From positions 372,001-436,000 of the forward strand of contig NZ_MWLQ01000011.1 of NCBI RefSeq assembly GCF_010634855.1: a DNA stretch of 64,000 nucleotides, in the 5' to 3' direction. This document shows, piece after piece, positions 57,454-64,000 of the stretch. The stretch's first letter is position 1; each line of letters starts with the position of its first letter. The notes beneath the pieces were generated by a model that saw only the letters and a list, made by a program, of their open reading frames with translations, had not been told where the DNA came from and did no database searches. The translations under genes were made by a program, and so were the position numbers. The DNA is from Microbacterium sp. B35-30. Lineage in GTDB: Bacteria; Actinomycetota; Actinomycetes; Actinomycetales; Microbacteriaceae.

Positions 57454-58664
57454 ACACGCAGTCCCCGGTGCCCGAGACATCGGCACCCCTGCCCGAGCTC
57501 AGCGCGCAGCGCATCGACGAGATGGAGGACGCCCTCTTCGCCGACATCGCGCGGGAGCGCACGCGTCGGTCCGCCCGGCGCACGCGCCGGGGCCGGCTGT
57601 GGATCGCGGGCGGCGCCGCCGCCGCGGTCATCGCGGTGGCCGCCGTCATCGCCCCCTCGGTCGGCTCGCTCGTCGGAACGGCGGGCGGAACGTCCGAGGA
57701 GTCCGCTGTCGCGCCCGCCGATCCGGGCGTTGACTCCGACGGCGCCCGGGACTCGGCCGCCGATCAGACGACCGAGTCCGCACCGCTGACCATCGCTCCC
57801 GATGCCGCCGCAGGAGACGAGGCGGCCGGCGGGCAGGGGGACAGCGGGCTCGCCGCGGATCGCGACATCATCACGACCGCTTCGGCCACCGTGTCCGTCG
57901 ACGACGTCGGTGCAGCGACGCGTTCCATCGCCAACTCGGCCGTGGCGCACGGCGGCTACGTCGAGGCGATGACCGTCGGCAGCGACGGCACCGTCTATCC
58001 CGTCGCGCCGACCGACGGCGGCATCGTCTACGACACCATGCCCTACCCCTCGCCGACGGACGGCGCGTGGATCACCGTCCGGGTGCCCGCCGACCAGCTG
58101 CAGGACGTCGTCGAGGAGCTCGACGACGTCGGCGAGGTGACCGCGACGAACCTCTCGCGGCAGGACGTGACCGGGCAGACCATCGACCTCGAGGCACGCA
58201 TCGACGCCGCGCAGGCATCCGTCGACCGTCTCACCGCACTCATGGCCCAGGCGCAGTCCGTCGCCGACCTCATCTCGGCCGAAGCGGCGCTGTCGGAACG
58301 GCAGGCCATGCTGGAGTCCTACCAGCAGCAGCTGGAGATGCTCGACGATCAGGTCGCGATGTCGACGCTGTCTGTCACGGTGGTGCCGAACATCGAGCCG
58401 GTCACCGCCGATCCTGCCGGATTCGGCGACGGCCTCGCCGCAGGCTGGAACGGGCTCATCGCGACACTCAACGGCATCGTCGTCGCGCTCGGCTTCCTTC
58501 TCCCCTGGCTCGCCGTGGCCGCCGTCGTCGCACTTATCGTGTGGGGCGTCGTACGGCTCGTGCGCGGGCGGCGCCATCGTCGAGCGGATGCCGCTCCCTC
58601 GGCCGCGACGTCCGGTGAGGAGCCGGCGCGACCTGATCCGTCGAGAACCGTCGATCCGTCCTGA
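57450..58664 (+). CDS. DUF4349 membrane protein, possible anti-sigma factor
   Basis: 404 aa. Cytoplasmic N-terminus (residues 1-49: LSAQRIDEMEDALFADIARE, then Arg-rich), TM helix about 50-68, an acidic extracellular linker, the DUF4349 domain (about 140-315) with ATVSVDDVGAATRSIANSAV, ITVRVPADQLQDVVEELDDV and a coiled coil (IDAAQASVDRLTALMAQAQS), then a second TM (about 341-371) and a basic tail. The layout, with a short cytosolic helix in front of one TM and coupling to an ECF sigma gene, fits an anti-sigma, though no known ASD motif is seen. Confidence 0.8.
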   Translation: MNTQSPVPETSAPLPELSAQRIDEMEDALFADIARERTRRSARRTRRGRLWIAGGAAAAVIAVAAVIAPSVGSLVGTAGGTSEESAVAPADPGVDSDGARDSAADQTTESAPLTIAPDAAAGDEAAGGQGDSGLAADRDIITTASATVSVDDVGAATRSIANSAVAHGGYVEAMTVGSDGTVYPVAPTDGGIVYDTMPYPSPTDGAWITVRVPADQLQDVVEELDDVGEVTATNLSRQDVTGQTIDLEARIDAAQASVDRLTALMAQAQSVADLISAEAALSERQAMLESYQQQLEMLDDQVAMSTLSVTVVPNIEPVTADPAGFGDGLAAGWNGLIATLNGIVVALGFLLPWLAVAAVVALIVWGVVRLVRGRRHRRADAAPSAATSGEEPARPDPSRTVDPS

Positions 58665-58685
58665 AGGGTCGAATACTGTGAAGCG

Positions 58686-59048
58686 GTGGCGCGCAGCAGA
58701 TTCCCCGGCTCGGTCTACCGCACGGGCACCGAGCCGGATCCTCGGTTCAGCCTGGCCAACGAGCGGACCTTCCTCGCGTGGAACCGCACCGCCCTCGCCC
58801 TCATCGCCGGCGGCGTGGCGCTGGAGGCGCTCGGCCTGGACCTGCAGCCGTCACTGCGGCTGGCGGCATCCGTGATCCTCATCGCCGCGGGTCTCGCCGT
58901 GCCGGTCCTCGCGTGGGTGGAGTGGGGGCGCACCGAGCGCGCCCTGCGCGCAGCGACACCGCTGCCCGGTTCTGCCACGAGCATCGCGCTGGCCGCCACC
59001 ATCGTCGTGGTCGGCGTGCTCGTCCTCCTCGGCGTGATCCTGCGATGA
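58686..59048 (+). CDS. DUF202 membrane protein (first)
   Basis: 120 aa, YidH-type. DPRFSLANERTFLAWNRTAL is the DUF202 signature, followed by three hydrophobic helices (LIAGGVALEALGL, LAASVILIAAGLAVPVLAW, SIALAATIVVVGVLVLLGVI). GTG start 21 nt after the DUF4349 stop. The family is of unknown function. It overlaps the next gene by ATGA. Confidence 0.82.
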   Translation: MARSRFPGSVYRTGTEPDPRFSLANERTFLAWNRTALALIAGGVALEALGLDLQPSLRLAASVILIAAGLAVPVLAWVEWGRTERALRAATPLPGSATSIALAATIVVVGVLVLLGVILR

Positions 59049-59401
59049 GCGAGCGGCGGCTCTTCGACCCCGGCCTGCAACCGGAGCGCACAGAGCTCGC
59101 GTGGCGGCGCACGGCCCTCGCGATCGGCGTGGGATCCCTGCTTGCGCTGCGCGTCCTGCCGTCGCTCGCCACCGCGCCGGCCGCGCAGCAGCTCCTGCTC
59201 GCACCGGGGATCGCCGGCGTCGCTTTCGCGATCGCGCTCTGGGCGGGCGCGCGAGCGCGGCACCGTGCCGTCAACCGCGCGCTTCTCGACGACCGGCCTG
59301 CCGACCTGCCCGACGCGCGCCTGCTCATGACGCTGACGCTCTTCGTCGTGGGCTGCGGCGTGGTCTCGGCCGTGATCCTCGTCGTGGTCGCCGCCACCTG
59401 A
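59045..59401 (+). CDS. DUF202 membrane protein (second)
   Basis: 118 aa. DPGLQPERTELAWRRTALAI is a variant DUF202 start, followed by helices LLALRVLPSL..., APGIAGVAFAIALWAGARAR and LLMTLTLFVVGCGVVSAVIL. The coupling to the preceding paralogue suggests that they form a heteromeric membrane complex. It is the last gene before a strong bidirectional terminator. Confidence 0.8.
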   Translation: MSERRLFDPGLQPERTELAWRRTALAIGVGSLLALRVLPSLATAPAAQQLLLAPGIAGVAFAIALWAGARARHRAVNRALLDDRPADLPDARLLMTLTLFVVGCGVVSAVILVVVAAT

Positions 59402-59429
59402 GAGCAGTTCTCGCACGCCGCTGGCGCAG

Positions 59430-59481
59430 AAATGGCTCGAGGCCCCCGGATCCTGGCGGATTCGGGGGCCTCGAGCCATTT
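59430..59481. terminator. Bidirectional terminator between DUF202 and tRNA-Glu
   Basis: AAATGGCTCGAGGCCCCCG (59430-59448) and its exact complement (59463-59481) form a 19-bp stem with a 14-nt loop. The A-run on one side and T-run on the other make it a terminator for both the plus-strand DUF202 unit and the minus-strand tRNAs. Confidence 0.88.
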
Positions 59482-59482
59482 G

Positions 59483-59555
59483 TGACCCCAGCGGGATTCG
59501 AACCCGCGTTACCGCCGTGAGAGGGCGGCGTACTAGGCCGCTATACGATGGGGCC
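59483..59555 (-). tRNA. tRNA-Glu (anticodon CTC), copy 2
   Basis: 73 nt. Acceptor GGCCCCA pairs with TGGGGTC, discriminator A; anticodon stem GCCGC-CCTCTCA-CGGCGG region with anticodon CTC; T arm GCGGGTTCGAATCCCGC. CCA is not encoded. Its sequence is identical to the copy at 59601-59673. Confidence 0.95.
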
Positions 59556-59600
59556 GCATAGCCTGTCGCCAGCAGAAGCTGCGACGTGTTGCCTGACTGG

Positions 59601-59673
59601 TGACCCCAGCGGGATTCGAACCCGCGTTACCGCCGTGAGAGGGCGGCGTACTAGGCCGCTATACGATGGGGCC
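59601..59673 (-). tRNA. tRNA-Glu (anticodon CTC), copy 1
   Basis: Identical over 73 nt to the downstream copy, 45 nt away. It reads GAG codons. A promoter-like sequence lies at 59691-59720, so the two are probably one transcript ending at the hairpin 59430-59481. Confidence 0.95.
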
Positions 59674-59690
59674 GTTCAGGCAACCGTTCG

Positions 59691-59720
59691 ATTATGCCAC
59701 GTCGTCCATGCCCGCTCCAA
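59691..59720 (-). promoter_or_regulatory. Probable promoter of the tRNA-Glu pair
   Basis: On the minus strand TTGGAG (59720-59715), 18 nt, CATAAT (59696-59691), about 18 nt before the first tRNA base. This is one of the few AT-rich -10-like hexamers in the area. Confidence 0.5.
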
Positions 59721-59793
59721 ATCGCCGCGGGTCATGCAGCCCGACTGCGGACGCGGCTTGCTCGTACGGCACCGGGGCGGTTGACTCGTGGAC

Positions 59794-60432
59794 ATGCGAG
59801 TCACGAAGTTCGAGCATGCGACCCTCACCATCGTCGACATGGGCAGGACGCTGATCATCGACCCTGGATCCTTCACCGCCCCGCTGGGCGAGCTCGAGGA
59901 GGTCGTGGCGATCGTGCTGACGCACGAGCACGCCGATCATTGGACCGCGGACCACCTCGATCGCATCCTCGGCCTGTTCCCGGGCACGCCGATCTTCGCC
60001 CCCGAGGGCGTGGGCAAGGCGGCCGGCGCGTATGACATCACCGTCGTCCACCCCGGCGACGTCGTCGAGGTCGACCCGTTCCGTCTCGAGTTCTTCGGCG
60101 GTCGCCACGCGGTGATCCACGAGTCCATTCCCGTGGTCGACAACGTCGGCGTCCTCGTGAACGATGACTTCTACTACCCGGGCGACTCGTACGCGGTTCC
60201 CGAGGGCCGCTCCGTGAAGCTCCTCGCCGCGCCCGTCGGCGCACCCTGGCTCAAGATCGGCGAGGCGATGGACTTCGTGCTCGCCGTCGCGCCCCGGCGC
60301 GTGTTCGCCACCCACGACATGACCCTGTCCGTCTCGGGGCGTGACATGGGCCGGGCCCGTCTCGGCTGGGCCGCCGAGCAGCACGGCGGAGAACTCGTGG
60401 TCCTGAACCCCGGGGATTCCACCGAAAGCTGA
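59794..60432 (+). CDS. Metallo-beta-lactamase-fold hydrolase (UlaG-like)
   Basis: 212 aa. THEHADHW (43-50) is the MBL metal motif, with further conserved His/Asp in FGGRHAVIHE, FYYPGDSYAVPE and FATHDMTLS. It belongs to the UlaG/YtkL-like COG2220 group of metal-dependent hydrolases; substrate unknown. The ATG at 59794 (MRVTKFEHATLTIVD) is the usual start; a GTG six nt earlier is possible. No Shine-Dalgarno is visible, so it may be leaderless. Confidence 0.82.
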   Translation: MRVTKFEHATLTIVDMGRTLIIDPGSFTAPLGELEEVVAIVLTHEHADHWTADHLDRILGLFPGTPIFAPEGVGKAAGAYDITVVHPGDVVEVDPFRLEFFGGRHAVIHESIPVVDNVGVLVNDDFYYPGDSYAVPEGRSVKLLAAPVGAPWLKIGEAMDFVLAVAPRRVFATHDMTLSVSGRDMGRARLGWAAEQHGGELVVLNPGDSTES

Positions 60433-60455
60433 GCCCGGCGTCCGCGGAAACGCAG

Positions 60456-60524
60456 ACGAAGGCCCCCGCGCCCGTGACTCCGACCCGCGCCAGCGGCGCC
60501 TGGAGTGGGCGTTGGGGCCTTCGT
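60456..60524. terminator. Bidirectional terminator between the MBL gene and ptsH
   Basis: ACGAAGGCCCC (60456-60466) pairs perfectly with GGGGCCTTCGT (60514-60524), and inner pairing (CGCCC/GGGCG, ACTCC/GGAGT) extends the stem. It lies between convergent gene ends. Confidence 0.75.
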
Positions 60525-60570
60525 TCACGCGTTGTCGACGGCGCGAGCGCCCGGAGCGTGGAACGCAGGA

Positions 60571-60840
60571 CTACTGCGCGTCGAGGTCGGTCTCGAGGAG
60601 CGCGACCAGTGCGTCGAGGGCCTCCTCGGCGCCGTCCCCCTCGGCCTTCAGCGTCACGACGGTCCCCTGCGAGGCGCCGAGGCCCATCAGCGACAGGATG
60701 CTGCCGGCGTTGAGATCTGCGCCACCGTCGACGGCGATGGTCACGGGGACCGACTGCGCCTGCACGGCCTGCACGAAGAGCTTCGCGGGGCGCGCGTGTA
60801 GTCCCGAGCTGCTGGCGATGGTCGCCTGACGTTCTGCCAT
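60571..60840 (-). CDS. ptsH: Phosphocarrier protein HPr
   Basis: 89 aa. It passes phosphate from enzyme I to EIIA. H15 in SSGLHARPAKLFVQA is the phosphorylated histidine, and the Ser46-type region is GSILSLMGLGASQG. ATG with AGGAGA upstream. It is the last gene of fruK-fruA-ptsH, so HPr is made along with the fructose transporter. Confidence 0.96.
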   Translation of the reverse strand: MAERQATIASSSGLHARPAKLFVQAVQAQSVPVTIAVDGGADLNAGSILSLMGLGASQGTVVTLKAEGDGAEEALDALVALLETDLDAQ

Positions 60841-60855
60841 GGTTCTCTCCTGTCT

Positions 60856-60879
60856 GCGTCGAACCTCTGCGGTCGACGC
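60856..60879 (-). promoter_or_regulatory. Hairpin in the fruA-ptsH gap
   Basis: GCGTCGAACC (60856-60865), TCTGC loop and GGTCGACGC (60871-60879) form a 9-bp stem with one bulge just before the ptsH Shine-Dalgarno. It could protect or partly terminate the transcript and so adjust the HPr level. No T-run is present. Confidence 0.35.
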
Positions 60880-60903
60880 TTCCGATTCTGTCGGACGAGG
60901 GCG

Positions 60904-62964
60904 TCAGGCCGCCACGGGCACGGCCGACTCGACAGCTTCCGCCTGCTCGAGCTCCTTGCGGCCGACCCACTTCTTCAGGGCGATGACGGCGAGGGCGGAG
61001 ACGACGGTGCCGGCTGCGATCGCCACCAGGAAGCCCCAGACGGGGTCGATGGCGAAGAACACGAAGATGCCGCCGTGGGGTGCGAGCGATTCGACCGCGA
61101 ACGCCATGCTGAGGGCGCCGGTCACCGCGCCACCGACGAGCGAGGCCGGGATGACCCGCAGCGGATCCGCAGCAGCGAACGGGATGGCACCCTCGCTGAT
61201 GAAGGCGGCGCCCAGCAGCCACGCGGCCTTGCCGTTCTCCCGTTCGACAGGCGGGAAGAGGTTGCGCGCGAGGACCGTCGATGCGAGGGCCATCGCGAGC
61301 GGCGGCACCATTCCCGCAGCCATCACCGCGGCCATGATCAAGTAGGGCGTGGTGTTCTCCGGAGATGCGGTGGCCAGCCCCGCCACCGCGAAGGCGTACG
61401 CGACCTTGTTCACGGGGCCGCCCAGGTCGAAGCACATCATCAGGCCCAGCACGATCCCCACGACGACGATCCCCGACGTGCCTGCGAGCTCGTTCAGCCA
61501 ATCCGTCAGCCACACCATCAACGTCGCGATCGGACGGCCGAGGAAGAGCACCATGAGCCCGGAGGCCACGATGGAGGCCAGCAGCGGGATGATCGCGACG
61601 GGCATCAGGCCGCGCAGCCAGCGCGGAACGCGCCACGTTCCGATCCACCACGCCGTGACGCCTGCGAGCAGGCCGCCCACGATGCCGCCGATGAAGCCGG
61701 CGTTCATCGTCACCGCGATCGCGCCGGCGACGAAGCCCGGCGCGATGCCCGGCCGATCCGCGATGGCGAACGAGATGTAGCCGGCGAGGGCCGAGACGAG
61801 GAAGCCCATCGACGCGGCGCCGATGGCGAAGGCGACCGAGCCGAGATAGATGCCGAGTCCACCTTCGGGCAGGTCCCACAGCGAGTTCTGGACGATCACC
61901 GTGGTCGCATTGTCGGGGGCGGTGTAGTCATCGCCGAAGAACAGGAAGCCCAGGGCGATGAGGAGGCCGCCGCCGGCGACGAACGGGATCATGTAGCTCA
62001 CACCGGTGAGCAGGATGCGCTGGATGCGGGCACCCCAGGACAGCTTCTCGGCGGGGGCGGATGCGACCGCGGCCGCCTCGCCGCCGACGCGCGTGGCCGA
62101 CGGGTTCTTCGCTGCGGCCACCGCCTCGGCGATGAGCTGACCGGGCTGCTCGATGCCGCGCTTGACGCCGGAGCGGACGACGGGCTTGCCGGCGAACCGC
62201 TGCGGTTCGCGCACATCGACGTCGGTCGCGAAGATGACGGCGTCCGCCCCCTGGATGACGTCCGCGGGCAGTGCCTGGTAGCCGCTCGAGCCCTGCGGTT
62301 CGACGACGAGGTCGATCCCCGCCTTCTTGCCGGCCGCGGTCAGTGCGTCGGCCGCCATGAACGTGTGGGCGATGCCGGTCGCGCACGCCGTGACGGCGAC
62401 GATGCGGGCAGGGCGGCCGTCGACGGCGAGGCCCGCCGCGGCGGCGGGCGCGGCATCCGTCGTGGCAGCCGTCGTCGACGACGCTGCCGGCGCCACCGCC
62501 GGGGCGGGAGTGCCTTCCCCGATCGCCGCCTGCACGATCGCCACCACCTCGTCGTCGGTCGTCGCCGCGCGGAGGCCCGCGGTGAAGTCCGCCTGCATGA
62601 GGCTGCGCGCGAGCTTGGAGAGCACGGCGAGGTGCGCCTCGGCGGCATCGGCGGGCGCGGCGATGAGGAAGACCAGGTCGGCGTCGCCATCAGGGGCGCC
62701 GAAGTCGACGCCCGGCTTCAGTCGCGCGAAGGCGAGCGACGGCGTCGTCACCGCTGCACTCTTGGCGTGCGGGATCGCGATGCCGCCGGGAAGCCCGGTC
62801 TCGTCCTTCTCTTCGCGCGCCCAGGCGTCGTCGAAGAGGGCCTGCGCGTCGGTTGCGCGACCCTCTGCGACCACGCGTGCGGCGAGGGAGCGGATGACCT
62901 CGGACTTGTCGGCGCCCAGGGTGGCGTCGAGGCTGACCAGGCCTGGGGTGATGGTGTCGGACAC
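60904..62964 (-). CDS. fruA: PTS fructose transporter subunit IIABC
   Basis: 686-aa fused enzyme II that imports fructose as fructose 1-phosphate. EIIA (residues 1-150) has H66 in GIAIPHAKSA; EIIB (about 185-290) has C194 in AVTACATGIAHTFMAADAL; EIIC (about 310-670) is a multi-helix membrane domain with VSYMIPFVAGGGLLIALGF, MNAGFIGGIVGGLLAG and EGAIPFAAADPLRVIPASLV. An Ala/Pro/Thr linker joins A and B. It sits 33 nt after fruK. Confidence 0.95.
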   Translation of the reverse strand: MSDTITPGLVSLDATLGADKSEVIRSLAARVVAEGRATDAQALFDDAWAREEKDETGLPGGIAIPHAKSAAVTTPSLAFARLKPGVDFGAPDGDADLVFLIAAPADAAEAHLAVLSKLARSLMQADFTAGLRAATTDDEVVAIVQAAIGEGTPAPAVAPAASSTTAATTDAAPAAAAGLAVDGRPARIVAVTACATGIAHTFMAADALTAAGKKAGIDLVVEPQGSSGYQALPADVIQGADAVIFATDVDVREPQRFAGKPVVRSGVKRGIEQPGQLIAEAVAAAKNPSATRVGGEAAAVASAPAEKLSWGARIQRILLTGVSYMIPFVAGGGLLIALGFLFFGDDYTAPDNATTVIVQNSLWDLPEGGLGIYLGSVAFAIGAASMGFLVSALAGYISFAIADRPGIAPGFVAGAIAVTMNAGFIGGIVGGLLAGVTAWWIGTWRVPRWLRGLMPVAIIPLLASIVASGLMVLFLGRPIATLMVWLTDWLNELAGTSGIVVVGIVLGLMMCFDLGGPVNKVAYAFAVAGLATASPENTTPYLIMAAVMAAGMVPPLAMALASTVLARNLFPPVERENGKAAWLLGAAFISEGAIPFAAADPLRVIPASLVGGAVTGALSMAFAVESLAPHGGIFVFFAIDPVWGFLVAIAAGTVVSALAVIALKKWVGRKELEQAEAVESAVPVAA

Positions 62965-62997
62965 GGTGACCTCCTGCGGTCGTCGAGTGGGGTGGTG

Positions 62998-63954
62998 CTA
63001 GAGAAGGCGGGTGACGGTCACGTCGCCCGCGGGAACGTCTGCGGGAGTCGGCGCCTGCGTGCCGGGAAGGGATGCCGCGGCCGCCCCGTACCGGATCGCG
63101 TGGCGCAGTCGCTCCTCGGGTCCTGCTTGTCGCGTCGCGGCGAGCACGTAGCCGGCCAGCGAGCTGTCGCCCGCACCGACGGTGCTCACCACCTGGATGG
63201 GCGGCGGCCCCGCCGTCCAGGCGCCGTCGGCGGTGACGAGCACGGCTCCGCGCGCGCCGAGGGTGACCAGCGCGGCCCCGACGCGTGTCGGCACGAGCGA
63301 GCGCGCCACATCGAGGACCGCGGCGGGGTCTGTGCCCTCGAGCCGGGTGCCGGCGAGTTCTGCGAGCTCGTCGTCGTTGGGCTTGATCAGGTCGGGCGCA
63401 CCTTCGGCCACGACGGCCGCGAGGGCCCGGCCCGAGGTGTCCACGGCGATGAGCGGGGCTGCGGCGCCGTGCGCGTCTCGCACGGCACGGATCACCCGGA
63501 CGTAGAAATCGTCGGACACGCCGGGAGGCAGCGAGCCTGCCAGGACGAGCCAGGCCGCATGGGCGGATGCCGCCACCGTCGCATGCACGACTGCCGCGAC
63601 TTCGTCGGGCGAGAGCCTGGCGCCCGGCAGGTTGAGCTTCGTCGTGACCCCCGCGGGATCCGTGATCGCCAGATTCGCGCGGACCCGGCCTCGGACGGGC
63701 ACGGGACAGGTGTGGAGTGCGGGCTCGAGGAGCGCCGCATCTCGGATCAGGGGCTCGAACGGGTCACCGGCGGCGAGGGGCACCACGGCGGTGCACTCCT
63801 CCCCCGCGGCCGCGACCGCGCGGGCGACGTTGATGCCCTTGCCCCCGGCGTCCTCCCGGGCAGAGTCCGCGCCCTGCACCTCGCCGACCTGCAGCGGCGC
63901 CGGCAGCGTGAGCGTCCGGTCGAGGGACGGATGGGCGGTGAGTGTCACGATCAT
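62998..63954 (-). CDS. fruK: 1-phosphofructokinase
   Basis: PfkB-family kinase converting fructose 1-phosphate to fructose 1,6-bisphosphate. It starts MIVTLTAHPSLDRTLTLPAP and has DAGGKGINVARAVAAAG, AGSLPPGV, KPNDDELAELAG and the catalytic loop VSTVGAGDSSLAGYV (D263 as base). 318 aa. Its ATG overlaps the stop of the DeoR-type gene (ATGA). Confidence 0.95.
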   Translation of the reverse strand: MIVTLTAHPSLDRTLTLPAPLQVGEVQGADSAREDAGGKGINVARAVAAAGEECTAVVPLAAGDPFEPLIRDAALLEPALHTCPVPVRGRVRANLAITDPAGVTTKLNLPGARLSPDEVAAVVHATVAASAHAAWLVLAGSLPPGVSDDFYVRVIRAVRDAHGAAAPLIAVDTSGRALAAVVAEGAPDLIKPNDDELAELAGTRLEGTDPAAVLDVARSLVPTRVGAALVTLGARGAVLVTADGAWTAGPPPIQVVSTVGAGDSSLAGYVLAATRQAGPEERLRHAIRYGAAAASLPGTQAPTPADVPAGDVTVTRLL

Positions 63955-64000
63955 GCGAGCCAGACCTCCACATCGGCCGCCGCCAGCGCGTCGGCGAGTT
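63951..64000 (-). CDS. C-terminal end of a DeoR/GlpR-type regulator (partial)
   Basis: Only the last 15 codons lie in the window, reading LADALAAADVEVWLA and stop. This matches the C-terminal helix and strand of DeoR-family repressors that precede fruK in actinobacterial fru operons. The ATGA overlap with fruK supports co-transcription. The rest lies beyond the window edge. Confidence 0.65.
   Translation of the reverse strand, partial: LADALAAADVEVWLA

Noticed and set aside
59483-59673. tRNA-Glu pair as attachment sites of an integrative element
   Set aside because: No integrase, excisionase or other mobile gene lies between or beside them; the spacer is only 45 nt.

Overview
The window is a high-GC chromosomal segment from an actinobacterium, most likely a Microbacteriaceae member and probably Microbacterium or a close relative. 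The basis is the very high third-position GC, the string recG-coaD-DUF177-rpmF-rnc-mutM...smc-ftsY...ffh...rpsP-khpA-rimM...trmD on the minus strand, the murA-plsC-gpsA-ddlA group beside leuCD, the frequent GTG/TTG starts, and 4-nt ATGA-type gene overlaps. No phage genes, transposase, integrase, rRNA or CRISPR array was seen.

Layout: 17-6318 (minus) holds glgX-treY-treZ, which makes trehalose from glycogen or maltooligosaccharides. 6468-18225 is an assimilatory nitrate module: nirB-nirD-cobA-hemD/winged-helix (plus), the nitrate transporter narK (plus), and a self-contained nitrate reductase/flavoprotein fusion (minus). The housekeeping gene trmD lies inside it. The nirB and narK promoters share an operator-like motif with identical spacing, and a related motif precedes the reductase gene. 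18277-19580 holds rimM-khpA-rpsP. 19774-22358 holds a YbdK-type glutamate-cysteine ligase and a DUF559-type nuclease-like gene embedded in a family of short TCACCTGA repeats. Then come ffh, a TetR-VOC fusion regulator, and a divergent set of WYL regulator / epoxide hydrolase / AlkZ-like DNA glycosylase (25243-28522) that looks like a small detoxification-plus-repair module. lipB-lipA follow on the plus strand.

30425-36237 (minus) holds a DUF2004 protein, ftsY, a lipoprotein and smc. 36419-39290 (plus) is a strongly promoted unit: a 39-codon ORF with a near-perfect Shine-Dalgarno, a structured spacer, an 84-aa basic protein and two paralogous double-GNAT acetyltransferases. 39315-44492 (minus) is mutM-rnc-rpmF-DUF177-coaD-recG. 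44608-48821 holds an acyltransferase, rsmD, a serine hydrolase, thiL and a DUF3515 lipoprotein. 48890-55356 (minus) is leuC-leuD-murA-plsC-gpsA-ddlA. 55564-56634 is terC with an apparent manganese (yybP-ykoY) riboswitch. 56884-59401 (plus) is an ECF sigma factor, a DUF4349 membrane protein that may be its anti-sigma, and two DUF202 membrane proteins.

The right end carries two identical tRNA-Glu(CTC) genes, a metallo-beta-lactamase-fold protein, and a fructose PTS operon read leftwards: the end of a DeoR regulator, fruK, fruA (EIIABC) and ptsH (HPr). Gene calls rest on motifs read by eye; start codons were chosen from Shine-Dalgarno position, family length and overlap with the upstream gene.
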